Shown: piece after piece, positions 23,901 to 35,031 of the stretch
How positions within the stretch are numbered: position 1 is the stretch's first letter
Layout of the letters: the number at the start of each line of letters is the position of its first letter
Assembly: GCF_002865645.1 (NCBI RefSeq)
Contig: NW_020194619.1
Span: 1 to 64,000 of the forward strand
Length of the DNA stretch: 64,000 bases
Direction of reading: 5' to 3'
Source: Hyaloscypha bicolor E
Taxonomy: Eukaryota; Ascomycota; Leotiomycetes; Helotiales; Hyaloscyphaceae
Translations under genes and position numbers: made by a program
The notes under the pieces: generated by a model
What the model saw: only the letters and a program-made list of their open reading frames with translations
What the model was told of the DNA's origin: nothing
Databases searched by the model: none

Positions 23901-25963
23901 GATCTCAAGTTGCGGTTCTGGCAACGCCGGGGAGTATTTTCATGTATGACTCTTCTACCTTTGAAGAAACGGCACTCAGTCCCTTTACACATGGCGAGAG
24001 GGTGTACAGGATGGAATTTAACAGCACTGCGACAATGTTTGCAACGTATGGCTACCGGACTGTGAAATTCTGGGAGACTGCTACCGGGAAATGCAAGATA
24101 TCCGTGGAGACGCTCCAATCACGACCTAGACCACTTGCTATGCTCTTCGTCAAGAATAACACTGAGCTTTTTGTTGGCTTCGAAGACAGGAAGATCAGGT
24201 CCCTCGATTTGAATCAATCCACTTCTCCAACTTGGCAGCTTGTGGCCGAGCTGGAAGAGGAAGAGCTTGAAGGGCACAACTTGAACTCATCGAGTTATAT
24301 GGCCTTAAATAGGGATGGAAGCCTGATTGCCGTGGCTTACCGAGGACACCCACTTTCAGCATGGGAGATTGATGGACAATTGCATATTGGCCACTGCTGG
24401 AGAAAACGGGAAGAGATTTGCAGGGGCGAAGTAATCGAAGCTGTCTGGCATCCACATACTCCAGAATTACTTGGTCTTTACATTGAAGGTGTAGTCTTCA
24501 AATGGCGCCCATACGAGAATGAAGTTGACGAGATTGCCACCGGGGCATCTAGACTAGCGATCAGCAGAGATGGTATACTTTTCGCTACCGGTGATGTGCG
24601 TGGTACCGTGAAAGTCTTCACAACTTCCGGCTTCTCTCCTATTTATCAATTAACATCTCAGGAAAACGTGCTTGGCCTGATATTCAGTCCTGACCTTCGC
24701 CGCTTTTATGATATCAGGGGCTATTATGCCAACGCTTGGGAGCCAAATGCTCTGATGAAATTTGCGGAGCATACAGGGAAAGATAACGAGAGTGAAGCGG
24801 ACAGCATTGCTCAAAGTTCCACCGCATACACGAGCAAATCTCAAAGTATCGATGCCATCACAGCACTTGCCTGCTCTCCTACAGGTCGCCTTTATTGCTG
24901 TGGTACGGAGAAAGGCACTGTACGTTTACACAACGCACAGGGGAGTAAAATTGCGGATCTGTTTATTTCCGAGGGTGTCGTGAGCATCGAGCAGATCGCC
25001 TGGAGTATGGATGGTCGATATATCTCCTTCTCCGATTCAGATGAACAAGTCGTCATAATGTCAATAAGTTCTGGTGCTGGGGCTACAGCCCCAATTGTGG
25101 AGACCGCAGCCAAAATTGAGGTTGAGATCAAGCAGGGGGGCATTCTACAATTACTATTTCATCTGGATTCAAGCCAGCTTTTGGTCCACAATGCTTCAAC
25201 AACACACGTCATCTCACTGACTACTTACTCAATAACACACTCATTGGAGGCGCCCAAGAGTCCTCGCAAATGGATCAATCATCCTCAAGACCCAGCTTTG
25301 GTCATTGGCTTTGGTCCTCTGGCCATCCACATTTTGGACTGGGCACTAGTCAAAAGCTGTGTATACACATTCGAGCTTCCACTATATCTGAGCCTGCCAT
25401 CAAATCCGACAAGGTCATTGGACCAAGCTAAGGTCGATCGAGTCTTCCTAACCTCTGACAAAAAGCACACCTTGGTTCAGATGTCATCCTTAAAACAAGG
25501 ATCCCAGGAAAAGACGTTCTTAATGTTCAAAATATCGTCATTCTCAACTTCTACGACCCCACCCCCAGAGGATGAGCAGAAAAGGAGCCCAAAAATAATA
25601 ACACCGACTATCCTGCCTTCGAGAATCTCCGCCCAAATCGCCCTCGCTTTCTCCTTCCTCTCCCATGATCGCCTTGTATTCCTTTCCAAAACCTTTTCGA
25701 TTTGTACCTGGCAAGTCACACCAGATGGAGAACCGCTCTCATTTTCCGTTCCAAGCGCCAGATCTGAGGTTGTGGCTACAAAGAGCAACACAGCTGTCTC
25801 CAGTGCTGTCGCTGGGGAAATGCCCAAGGAGCTTTTCTCGCTGCCCGGAGATTGGATTAGTAGAGACTGCTTGGTTTTGTGTTCTGTCTGGGGTGTGGAG
25901 AAATCTTTTCTGTGTCCGAGGAATGGGGAGATTGCTGTTGTGAAGTGCGCTGCCTTGGCTTGA
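20978..25963 (+). CDS. NOD-like receptor: SesB esterase - NACHT - WD40-like
   Basis: A fungal NLR of about 1624 residues, presumed to act in cytosolic non-self recognition or programmed cell death. I infer three exons: the ATG alone (20978-20980), intron 20981-21040 (branch CTAAC, acceptor CAG), exon 21041-22864, intron 22865-22915 removing an in-frame stop, and exon 22916-25963. The N-terminus is a SesB/DUF676 alpha/beta hydrolase with FLHGLGG, nucleophile elbow HSMGG (Ser about 182) and a late HHG motif (about 311). NACHT follows with Walker A GGPASGKS (about 411-418) and Walker B WIIDGLDEAD (about 511-520). The C-terminal third has degenerate WD40-like blades (such as KFWETATGKC), not near-identical repeats. 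No frameshift was seen. The first intron has a weak donor (GTTAGT), so the exact start is less certain than the rest. Confidence 0.85.
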
Positions 25964-26775
25964 GAGTTGTTGTAATTTTTCTGTAAATGGTTCTTTCAAG
26001 CTCATATGATATGATACCTTCTACATTGGCTAGGGGTGCTTTACCAGTGCCGAGCGAGTGTCCAGCCGAACGACAAGGACGTGTGGGGAGGTGGAAATTT
26101 CCGATATGCAGAGAAAGCAGGCACAGCGAGGCAAGTGCTCATAGCTTCTCCAGCAATAACCAGCCTTGCAGACCGCAAAGCAAAGTTGTACAGTAGTGGA
26201 AACTCCAGTAAGACAGGTCAATAATATAATTCGATTTCGAAGTGCATACCTACTTGTTCTTAGACAATTCTTTTATTACTTCCACCTGAAAGTCGCATCG
26301 CTTCCACATTTGGCTTCACTGGCAAACCCAACTCCACCCGTGCTTTATAGACCTGCTCAATCCACTGCTTGTATGCTTTCCTCCGTTTATCTCCCGGATC
26401 GAATGGTGCACTCGATCAAAGATATTTTCCTCAGATTTGGAAGTGTCCGCTTTGTTTTCCGCCAGTAAGCTCCATCGGCCATGCTGTATCTTCTACGAAT
26501 ATGGAGAGGGATGAGAATGAAGTGTATTACTCTCCATCGTCAAGAGTACCCGCGCCCCTGGGAGCAATAGCAGTATCAAGTCCTTAAAGAATCTAGGAGA
26601 AATGATTAGCAGCAAGCTCAAGCAGTGCACGAGGACGACAGGTAACGAACCGTGAGCGTTTCCAATGATGGCGGTAGTAGGTGTGCCATCCTATTTCTTG
26701 CTAATGGACCACCCCGATCCGACACAAATTAGCAAAGCGACGGGATATCCAGTCTCTTCAAAAAAGTAAAATAGC
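25964..26775. other. Intergenic, no gene recognised
   Basis: 812 bp between the NLR stop and the convergent F-box-like gene. Only short unrelated open frames are present, and I see nothing I can support. Confidence 0.6.
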
Positions 26776-27629
26776 TCAGATCGGCCCGTGAGCCATCATG
26801 ACCTGGCCACTGGAAGTTTTGTCTAACAAGGCAAAATCTGACAACGCAGATTTGATTTGATCCAATAATTGAGATAACAAGCCTGGAGATACAGTTGTGA
26901 CCAATTTGTGACTTTGCTCTTCTTGACCGGGAAGGTAAGTGGTCCGGGAGGTGAGATTCAGAAATACAGCGAGCAATATATTTAATGAGGACAAAGGCAC
27001 GGGGGCGCGAAATTTTAGCTCTCGAAGTGTTGGATTCGAGTACTCTCGTAAAGGGAGTATTTTGGATAAGCTAGGTGTTTCGGAATGGATGAACATACTC
27101 TTTAGATGAGGGAGAGATACGTACTTCGCCATGCCTTCAGTGGTGAACTCGGCGATAGCGAGATTTACAGTCGACAACGGATTCATGGAACCGGTGGCGA
27201 CGAAATTGTTTGGAAAAATATCATCCTCATGCTCGTAGCCCGAATATCCCATAAGGCTGAGTGTTCTTAAGCCTTGAAGCTCGCCGAGTATTCTCTCGAC
27301 GGACTCGTAAACTTGGCGGTATGCCTCCTCAAAATCAAGTCTCATATCTTGTACCACCAATGCAAGCTCTGGATGCTCGGCAATACTCCACAAGAAGAGT
27401 TCGAACTTCTTTCCATCCGGACATGAATTGAGGAAGACGTAACGAAATAATAGTATTCGAATGGCCTCGCTGAAATGGCGGGATTAGGGTGAGAGGCTAC
27501 ATAGTAGCCGTTCTCATTAACAAAGTATGACAAGATCTCAGACAGAATTTCGTCAGGGATCTTGAATAGGAGAGATTCGAGCCTTGTTGTTAGTGAGGTG
27601 ATTGAGAAAATGGGTTTGTGAGGGCATAT
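26776..27629 (-). CDS. F-box-like hypothetical protein, 5' end unresolved
   Basis: The minus strand encodes an F-box-like start, IPDEILSEILSYF, near 27530-27570. After a probable intron ending near 27470-27480 comes a 205+ residue region typical of fungal F-box/leucine-rich proteins: CPDGKKFELFLWSIAEHPEL, then GELQGLRTLSLMGYSGYEH. Such proteins usually recruit substrates to SCF ubiquitin ligases. The two parts are in different frames. The likely intron donor (GTTAATG or another GT) and acceptor (TTTCAG or GCGAG) could not be fixed. No ATG lies in the open frame upstream, which begins after a stop at 27630, so there is either an additional 5' exon or a truncation. A pseudogene is possible. Confidence 0.5.
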
Positions 27630-27957
27630 TCAGGGTAAGGATATGACTTCAGGATTCAGATATCCTTTTTGCCATAGTCCAGGTCACAGATCGCTGATAC
27701 GCCTCCATCAACACCCCTTAGTGAACGTCGGGGAGAAAAGTAGCAAGTGCTTGGTTCCAAGCCCATGGAAGATTTGGTTGTTCTTTTAATTCTAAGAAAA
27801 GCTAAATTCGCCCATATTCTTCTCTCGGCGTTGAATGTAACTGGCTCACGATCAGGAAATAAAGGCAAAGCTCGCTACAAAACTTTCAGACGAACAAAAA
27901 GTCAAGGATCCCCCGCGGGGCATTCCATGCAAGCCACAAGAAGCTCAACCAACAAGA

Positions 27958-28550
27958 CTAGAAAGTGGCAGAAGCAGTGGCGAACGCAGCATCGATAGAA
28001 GCTTGCAAGGTGGCAATAGAAACAGAATCAGCAGAATCAAGCGCAGCCTCAAGAGCAGCAAACAGAGCATTGGTATCGGTAGTCAATGTTGTGAGAGCTC
28101 CAGCAACAGTCGAAGTGTATCCGGCTGAGGAGATGGTAGAAGCCTGATCAAAACCATTAATCATCTCGTCAAGACTAGCAACCCATCGTCACGGGGACTT
28201 ACCTTGGCATCCAGATCACTCAATAGAGTAATGATCTTTGGGGTGAGAGTGGTCACAGCGGCCAAGATGCTATCAGAGTCTGCGGAGCTGAAAGTTCCCG
28301 ACGAAGTTGTGTCAGAGGTTGCCGTGGTGATCGCTGACTCGAGGGAATCCACAGTGATAGCGAGAGCGAGAGATTGGAAGAGACCACCAGTATATGCAAG
28401 AGCGTCACTGGTGAGAGTAGCTACATCTGAGCTGATACTGGCGATGTCCGAGAGGACAGTGGTAGCGCTTCTCTTGGTCTTGGTGACTGGGAGGGCCGAG
28501 GTGAAGCTGGAGGCGAGGAGGAGAGGAAGGAGGGTGCTGATGAGTTGCAT
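27958..28550 (-). CDS. HsbA-like hydrophobic surface-binding cell-wall protein
   Basis: A secreted protein of about 184 residues. Exon 1 (28550-28203) starts MQLISTLLPLLLASSFTSA, a clear signal peptide. It continues as an alanine/serine/threonine-rich helical domain typical of the HsbA/galactomannoprotein family, which coats hydrophobic surfaces or sits in the wall. A canonical donor GTAAGT opens an unusually short 38-bp intron (28202-28165). Exon 2 (28164-27958) restores the frame and gives the second helical half, ending ATASATF. Without splicing the frame stops after 13 more codons. Family membership is inferred from length, signal peptide and composition rather than a unique motif. Confidence 0.75.
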
Positions 28551-30503
28551 CTTGAGAAGATATGAGCTGCTGATTAGGTGAGTGGGATTGCTTGGAGAGA
28601 ATATTGTAATAGAAACTAATGGTTGCTTTCGAAACCGAGAATTCTGCTGCTTGCCACTAGGCTTTTATACACTTCGAGGCATACGGGCTTCTGAATGGGA
28701 TGCATCCGGGGTGAAAGCTTGTTTGGAAAGGCCCAAGATCCAGGAAATGCAAAAAGTCGACGATGGATAGGCCGAGGTGGTCAGCATGGGAACAATTGAG
28801 TTCAAAGCTTCTGATTACCAAGTGCGTGCGGTAGATTCTCTCTGATGCAGAAACGACACGGGCATCCACGTCGTCCCCCTCAACATCTAGACCAGCTGGC
28901 ACCTATGGCAGTGGGTAAGAGTGGATTCTCATTACGAGAGAGAAACGATCAAGCCTTGAACTCAGAGCACATGTGAGGTTTGTTGCGCCGAGGATGATAA
29001 GTCTCATGAAGAATGGATCTTGAAGGACTGAGTTCACCCCAATGCCCACAGTGAGACGCCTCACGTGGAGCTTGCAAAAGTTGACATACATCGGAGATGT
29101 ACCTGAGCAGTCACCGCGAAGTGTGATTAAGCAACGTTGCGGGGTAAATCAGGGGGCCTGATCGGATCATCGTTATAAGCTAGGAAGAGGCCTAGAAAGG
29201 AAAGGTACCAATCTGTGTTCGGCCCATGGGGTCGCAACCTTCTCTTCGATAGGTGGATCTGGTCATCGAAATATGCGAGACAGGCTGTGCGACTGAAAGG
29301 AAAGCAACACAGGTGCATGCAAATATTCCCTGCAGTGGCTACCCCACCTGCCGAATTGAAGATATATCGACCGCCGATAATGAACTACCTGGGGCTATAG
29401 CACTGACAAGCACTCAAAAGACTCGCTGAGAGAAACCACAGAGTCCTATTTGCTGAGTATAATAAAGCAAAAGTGGGCTTGAGAAGCTCTCGGTGCCCGA
29501 CTTGTGCCATTGACTCTCATTGTTTAAGACGATTGGACTAGTCTTTCAAGTTCACTTGACCACCTTCAAAGGAGTGCAACTTGCAACGCATACGATAAAG
29601 ATGTTCTTCTCCAACACTGGGCTAGATGGCGCGAGCTTGGGGGCAGAGGACGTCATCGGAGAGAGTGGAAACTTTTTGGAGGTGGGGGATGTCGACTATT
29701 CCCGAAGCAGCTCAAGTTCTAGATGAGAACTCCTCTCCGATGCACGTTTTCGCGGTGACCCGAAATACAATCAGATTGCATCACACCTGATCTTAATTGG
29801 CAAATGGTTGTCGACTTGAGATGCAAGGAGAGGAACGTGCATTGGGCTTCAAGACGCTGACTGACAACCGAACCAGCTTTCGCTTCGTGACTTCCTTCCG
29901 CGCATGAGGAAGGCGGCGCTGTGTCGCTCTCTTAGTGGTGAGCTCTTCAGGCAAAATGGTATCTGATCACAGATCAAGATAGGTTAAGTTGACACCCACG
30001 GCGTTCATGCGCTCATTCTCCGAAGCAGATGTGAATGACCGTGAACCAACTTCTCAGGAGACGATGGCCCCTTGATGACTCTCCTTTTTCCTTGCGAGCC
30101 CCTTCGCCCCTTTCCACCCTCCGGCCGGCCCGTCTGAATTATCTAGTGTCTGCCGCGTTTGAGTATGTTCTGAAAATACTTTCATGATGTCTGTGATCTT
30201 GAAAGCGATGTGCGGCCAGAAGTGTTTTGCACCCCTGTCAATGCGGCCTCCTTCGACCCCCCTTAATTCAAATCCTCACTTACTCTTCAAATTAACGTGG
30301 GGATCCATTTCACTCCAGACATACTTCTAGCTTGAGATCTTTCTTAGCCTAATTTCCTCTCATCTATTTGATACCACGATTTGCGACTGAGAAGTCCGTT
30401 TTCGCGATTCGAATCGCGATCTTCACCAAAAGCTGTTCGTCTGTCGAATTAGGAGCTTAATTGAAACCTAGGAGCTATTTTCACCGCCAAGCTCTCGTTG
30501 AAG
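28551..30503. other. 1.95-kb divergent intergenic region
   Basis: The shared upstream region of the HsbA-like gene (left, minus) and the small acidic protein (right, plus). Only short open frames without recognisable content. The one distinct element seen is the 18-bp palindrome at 30402-30419. Confidence 0.6.
30402..30419. promoter_or_regulatory. Perfect 18-bp palindrome upstream of 30504
   Basis: TCGCGATTCGAATCGCGA equals its own reverse complement. It lies 84 bp before the ATG of the small acidic protein, within the promoter or 5' UTR. It could be a binding site for a dimeric regulator or an RNA hairpin; no specific factor is claimed. Confidence 0.5.
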
Positions 30504-31016
30504 ATGTCAACCTCACCGAAAACGGCTCCAGTGTCACACAAGAGAACCAGCAGTGCTGCAGGCAACACCGCGGAAGAACCTCAAATTAAGCGCCAAGCTT
30601 CAGATACGGCAAATCCAGCATTCACTCTAAAGCCCAGGGTGGCTGATCAGGACCCTCACTATGTCTACGTCGTCATGGTAGACTCAAATCCGCAATATAC
30701 GGAACCGATTTCAGACATTCACGCCATCTATGCCACTATCAAAGATGCCAACAACGCTGTGAAGGGCATTGTTAATAATGAGTATAATGAAGCTGAAGAG
30801 ACGAAGCAAGGATGCGAAGATGATGGCCGTATTTACTGGTCATCTGATGATGCTGGAGAGGGCGAGCGAGTAGAGGTGTATATTCGAGTCCTGGAAGTGA
30901 AGCCCCCTGGATGCGAGCCGGAAAGGGAGTGGGAGAATGGTGGAGCGGATGATTTGGGATCTGGAGAGGATTATGGTGAGGAGAGGGACTCCGAGGAGGA
31001 CGAGGGAGCGGAATGA
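30504..31016 (+). CDS. Small acidic hypothetical protein with module shared with 44018-45520
   Basis: Single exon, 170 residues. I chose the ATG at 30504 (MSTSPKTAPVSHKR) because no earlier ATG is in frame. The N-terminal ~45 residues are disordered and basic. Residues about 52-135 form a compact region starting YVYVVMVDSNPQY with DANNAV and GRIYW motifs. The tail is strongly acidic (Glu/Asp/Gly). The middle region resembles the C-terminus of the protein at 44018-45520: VYVV, I-x2-I-x-VY-like spacing, a DA(N/D)N motif, then a YW pair followed by a V-x-V-rich strand. Function unknown. Confidence 0.7.
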   Translation: MSTSPKTAPVSHKRTSSAAGNTAEEPQIKRQASDTANPAFTLKPRVADQDPHYVYVVMVDSNPQYTEPISDIHAIYATIKDANNAVKGIVNNEYNEAEETKQGCEDDGRIYWSSDDAGEGERVEVYIRVLEVKPPGCEPEREWENGGADDLGSGEDYGEERDSEEDEGAE

Positions 31017-31363
31017 GACGAGAAAAGTCCCGTGCTGTAAGATAGAAAGACCAGATGTGAGCATGTGATCTTGGAGTGAGAATTCGGATGAGAACTGATC
31101 TGAGATTCGAAGACAGGCAGGCATCATATTTCTTGTCTCTTTGGGATAAAAGCATAGCATTGGAAATTGTGATGAATACAAAAAGGTGGCAACACTAAAA
31201 ATAATAAACAAGAGGGATTATGATGGCTCCCCAAAACCGTTTCCAAACACATATCTTGGTGCACTCTTATGCAGACGAATCTTCGCCGAGTTAGAAGACT
31301 TGTATCACAAGTGATGAACGCTAACGCGGGAAAAATATCTTGTATTTTTCTTTGAAAGATCTG
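31017..31363. other. Convergent intergenic region
   Basis: The 3' flanks of the small acidic protein gene and SPF45. No gene-like content is visible; it presumably holds both terminators. Confidence 0.5.
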
Positions 31364-33085
31364 CTATTCATAGATGCCCCCTTCAAATCTTTCCGTGTCG
31401 TAGAACAAAGCAGAGATGGTGTTGCCATTGAAAATACGCCCTTCGAGAGCGTTGACTGCCTAAATAAATGTCAACTATCAGCAGACCAAAATAAGGATAT
31501 GACTTACCCTCAGAGCAGACAGCTGGCTTGTAAACTTCACGAAGACTTTCGGCGCAGCTCCGTGACGATCAATGTAGACACGTTCCACTCGTCCATACTA
31601 ATTCAAGTCTGTTAGAATTTGGAGTTTCTTCAAAGGGGATATTTTACCTTTTCACCACATTCGTCACCAATCTCCTGCATCAGCCCTCCATCTCCATCAC
31701 CCTCTAGCTCGGAATCAAGATCCATATTATCCACCATGCCCCTAAGCACGATAACCTCAGACATCGGCCCAAACTTGCCAGCATCTGTCTCCCTCTCAGG
31801 AGCATTCTTCTTGCCTCCAATGATCTTCCCTCGTCCACCTGGATCTCGGAATCCACCGCCTTCAGCATCTGACTTCTTCTTGCGCTTCTCAATTTGCACC
31901 CGAAGTGGATTGACGATTCCAGAGCCATCGGCTCCCAACCCCTTTCCTTTGCTCCATCCATACTTGGACATAAGCCGTTCTGCAAATCCTCGTTGGCCTG
32001 GCCGAAGTGATCTCGGGGCTTCTTCAGTATTTGATGATTCTTCTTCTCCATCCTCCTCTTCTGCGTTCAGAGCTTTTTCCAACTCTGCTTCTGAACTTGG
32101 TATCTCGCTAGGAGGTGGTGGGAGGTTGTATCGGACTGGTGCTCGAGATATTGCTCCTGCAGGTAATGGCTCTGGAGGTGTTGATGGCGGTGGGGGATTT
32201 TCAGGTAGAGGCGGTGGAGGAGGGACGTGTTCTGATGGGAGCGCTGGGCTGTAGCTATCTGAATTATTGTCTTCTGCAGGCTTTCGAGGAGGTGAGTCTA
32301 TAGGTGGAGGTGCAAAGGAGTAATTAGGGGGAGCAAATTGTTCTGCCATCATTAGTCCAGGGCATCAAGAATCCTTCGGGACACTTACTGCCCATCATTG
32401 GCCGGTAGTCTTCCTCATCGCTATCTTTATCACTCGCCGACTTTCGAGCCATCCTGTGTGCATAAAGTCTATCCTTCCATTCCCTGACCTCCCGGATTTT
32501 CTCGTCACTATGCTTGTATTCCTCATAGTTGTTTGGTCGTGTTGGGTCATAGATATCATCCCAGTCTTGTACGGCAACTTGCTCTTCCTTGGGCTTCCTC
32601 TTTCGTTTCCTCCCACCTCGCTGTCTCTTCTCTCCGCCATAGAAACCATTCACATCATCATCCTCAACCCCTGTCCAATCTGCCAATGTAGTCTTGGCGG
32701 GTGGCCTTGCTACGCTCGAAGCGGCTGCGGTCTGCGGGGAAGTCGTTCGCAGAGTTGTGCTGTCCAAAGGAGCGGCTTTTGGGAAGTTGGTCTTTGGTTT
32801 TGGCTTTTGCGACAATTGGGGTCTTTTGGTAGGTTGGAATCGCAGGGCAGCTGTCCAAGCCGGTCAGCAAGCTGAAAACACCGTTGCTATATCAGAATTG
32901 TAGCTACAAGGATCTATGGAGGGTTTCTTAGCTGAAGCTTCATCTGCTGATTCCGCAGGCTTGAAGACAACAGGTCTTTTGGATACGGTCGCAGATGAGG
33001 TGACACTGTCAGGATCGAGTAAATTGGCGTATAATGAGAGCCCACCGCCTCTCGCCGGAGGTGTTGGATTCGAAGAATTCGACAT
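31364..33085 (-). CDS. SPF45/RBM17-like splicing factor (G-patch + RRM)
   Basis: A nuclear alternative-splicing factor of about 506 residues in five exons: 33085-32908, 32850-32389, 32342-31648, 31597-31508 and 31459-31364. All junctions are GT-AG and restore frame. The N-terminus has the SPF45 signature GGLSLYANLLDP, followed by ALRFQPTKRPQ. A charged segment with VQDWDDIYDPTRPNNYEEYK comes next, then a proline-rich stretch. The G-patch (about 332-375) contains KYGWSKGKGLG. The C-terminal RRM/UHM (about 409-506) begins SEVIVLRGMV and ends VNALEGRIFNGNTISALFYD. In human SPF45 this UHM binds ULM motifs of core splicing factors. Divergent from the Pcs60 gene with 315 bp between starts. Confidence 0.93.
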
Positions 33086-33400
33086 GATGAGTGGATGCTC
33101 TTTTTCAAGAAAGGCAGAGGTGGTCTGACATTGGTTCAAATCCACAGCCTCACCTACCAGGCTAGGATTAGTAAGCGAACTTCCCCCCTGGTAATAAAGC
33201 TCCTATCTCGGCGTTAGTGAAGAAGATCAAACAAACGTCACCAGACAATGAGAATTTAGTTATTTCTCAGTCATCTCCGTGGCAGAAACTCAATTTCTCT
33301 TAGTTGAACTTTATTTAAGCCAATTGCTCTGCTGGACAGCTGTATCCACCAAAATCTCATCCATTCACAATTTGTAAATACACCCACTCTCCGCAGTAAG
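33086..33400. promoter_or_regulatory. Divergent promoter, SPF45 / Pcs60 homologue
   Basis: 315 bp separate the two start codons, so both promoters must lie here. No specific factor site could be assigned with confidence. Confidence 0.5.
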
Positions 33401-35031
33401 ATGGCAGCAACCACGCTCTCGAATGCCTTCTCTGCAGGAGACAATTCCACAGCAATCATAGTACCAAGCAAGCCCCAAGCTCTCGCAATATCCTACAAAC
33501 AGCTCTCTGCCGAAGTCCTGTCCTTCCAAAAGAAGCTTGCCAAGCTCGGCGTCACACCCCAAGCCGCAGTGTCGATCGCCCTCCCCAACACATACGAATT
33601 CATCGTTGCGTTCTTAGCAGCTGCATGGCAGAGAGGCATTGCTGCTCCCCTAAACGCGGCATATAAGCAGGAAGAATTCGAATTTTATATCGACGATTTG
33701 AAGTCGGCTGTTGCTCTTGTGCCAAAAGGCTCCTTTGCACAAGATGGAGCTGCCGTTCGAGCAGCGAGGAAATACAAAGCTGCAATTGCAGAATGCTACT
33801 GGAACGGACGAGAAGTAGTTCTGGATTTGAAAGACGAAGGGAAGCTTAAGGGAAAGGGGAATCAAAAGGTCGAAAAGGCACAACCTGATGATATTGCCCT
33901 GGTGCTTCATACAAGCGGTACCACCGGACGCCCAAAGGCAGTGCCATTGACACACCGCAATCTCACGCGGACAATGAAGAACATCAAAGCCACGTACGAC
34001 CTCAGCCCTGCGGACCGCACCATGCTCGTCATGCCCCTCTTCCACGTGCACGGCCTGCTCGCCGGCTTCCTTGCGCCTCTGTACTCAGGCGGCTCCGTGA
34101 TCGTGCCACCCAAGTTCTCAGCCTCCGAGTTCTGGGACGACTTCATTACACACAAGGCGAATTGGTACACAGCAGTTCCTACAATCCATCAGATCCTCTT
34201 GAAGAACCCACCGCCTCACACCAAGCCCAAGATCCGCTTTATCAGATCATGTTCCTCCCCATTATCACCCACTACCTTCCACCAGCTGGAAGAAACATAC
34301 GGTGCCCCCGTCCTCGAAGCCTACGCCATGACCGAAGCCGCCCACCAAATGACCTCCAATCCTCTTCCCCCCGGAAAGCGCCAACCAGGCTCTGTGGGAA
34401 TCGGGCAAGGGGTCGAGGTTGCTATCCTAGACGGAGAAGGCAAGGAAGTGCCCCAAGGCTCCGAAGCCGAGATCTGTATCCGTGGTGAGAATGTCACCAA
34501 GGGATACCTGAACAACCCGGAAGCAAACAAGAGCTCTTTTACCGGCAATGGGTTCTTCCGTACCGGAGACCAGGGAAAGAAAGATAAAGATGGATATGTG
34601 ATCATCACTGGCCGCATCAAGGAATTGATTAACAAGGGAGGGGAGAAAATCAGCCCCATTGAGCTTGATAATGTATTAGCAAGACACCCGAAGGTGGGCG
34701 AGGCAGTCAGTTTTGCCATCCCGGATGAAATGTATGGGCAAGAGGTAGCTGTGGCTGTTGTTCCAAAATCCGGACAGAAAATTACAGAGGAGGAGTTGAA
34801 GGATTGGGTTGCGGACAAGCTGGCAAAGTTCAAGGTGCCGAAGAAGGTTCGTCTTCCGCTACTCATTTCCCTTGTACCATTCTCCTTGCAGGCTTTCCTC
34901 GACTTAAGACTTAACGGGAAATCCAGGTATACTTCACAGACAACATGCCCAAGACAGCAACAGGCAAGATCCAGCGCCGCATCGTAGCTGACACGATGAT
35001 GAAGCAAGACAAGCCCAAGGCCAAGCTGTAG
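33401..35031 (+). CDS. PCS60: Peroxisomal AMP-binding CoA synthetase (Pcs60/AAE3 type)
   Basis: An ATP-dependent acyl-CoA ligase of the ANL superfamily, closest in layout to yeast Pcs60 and plant AAE3, which activate oxalate to oxalyl-CoA. Exon 1 is 33401-34846, intron 34847-34926 (80 bp) and exon 2 34927-35031, giving 516 residues. The AMP/P-loop motif HTSGTTGRPK is at about 170-179. GYLNNPEA, FRTGDQG and the hinge GRIKELINKGGEKISP follow, and the catalytic-lysine motif KTATGKIQRR is in exon 2. The last residues are AKL, a type-1 peroxisomal targeting signal. A second acceptor 45 bp into the intron would leave a frame without AKL. Substrate is inferred from the family. Confidence 0.92.
34847..34926 (+). 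other. Intron with two possible acceptors controlling a PTS1
   Basis: Donor GTTCGT at 34847. The distal acceptor (TCCAG, 34926) joins to the conserved catalytic/AKL exon. A proximal acceptor (TTGCAG, 34891) lies 45 bp from the donor; using it keeps the same frame as intron retention and ends without AKL or the KTATGK motif. Confidence 0.6.

Noticed and set aside
31619..32254. 211-residue plus-strand open frame
   Set aside because: Antisense to the proline-rich and G-patch part of SPF45, whose exons and motifs are unambiguous.
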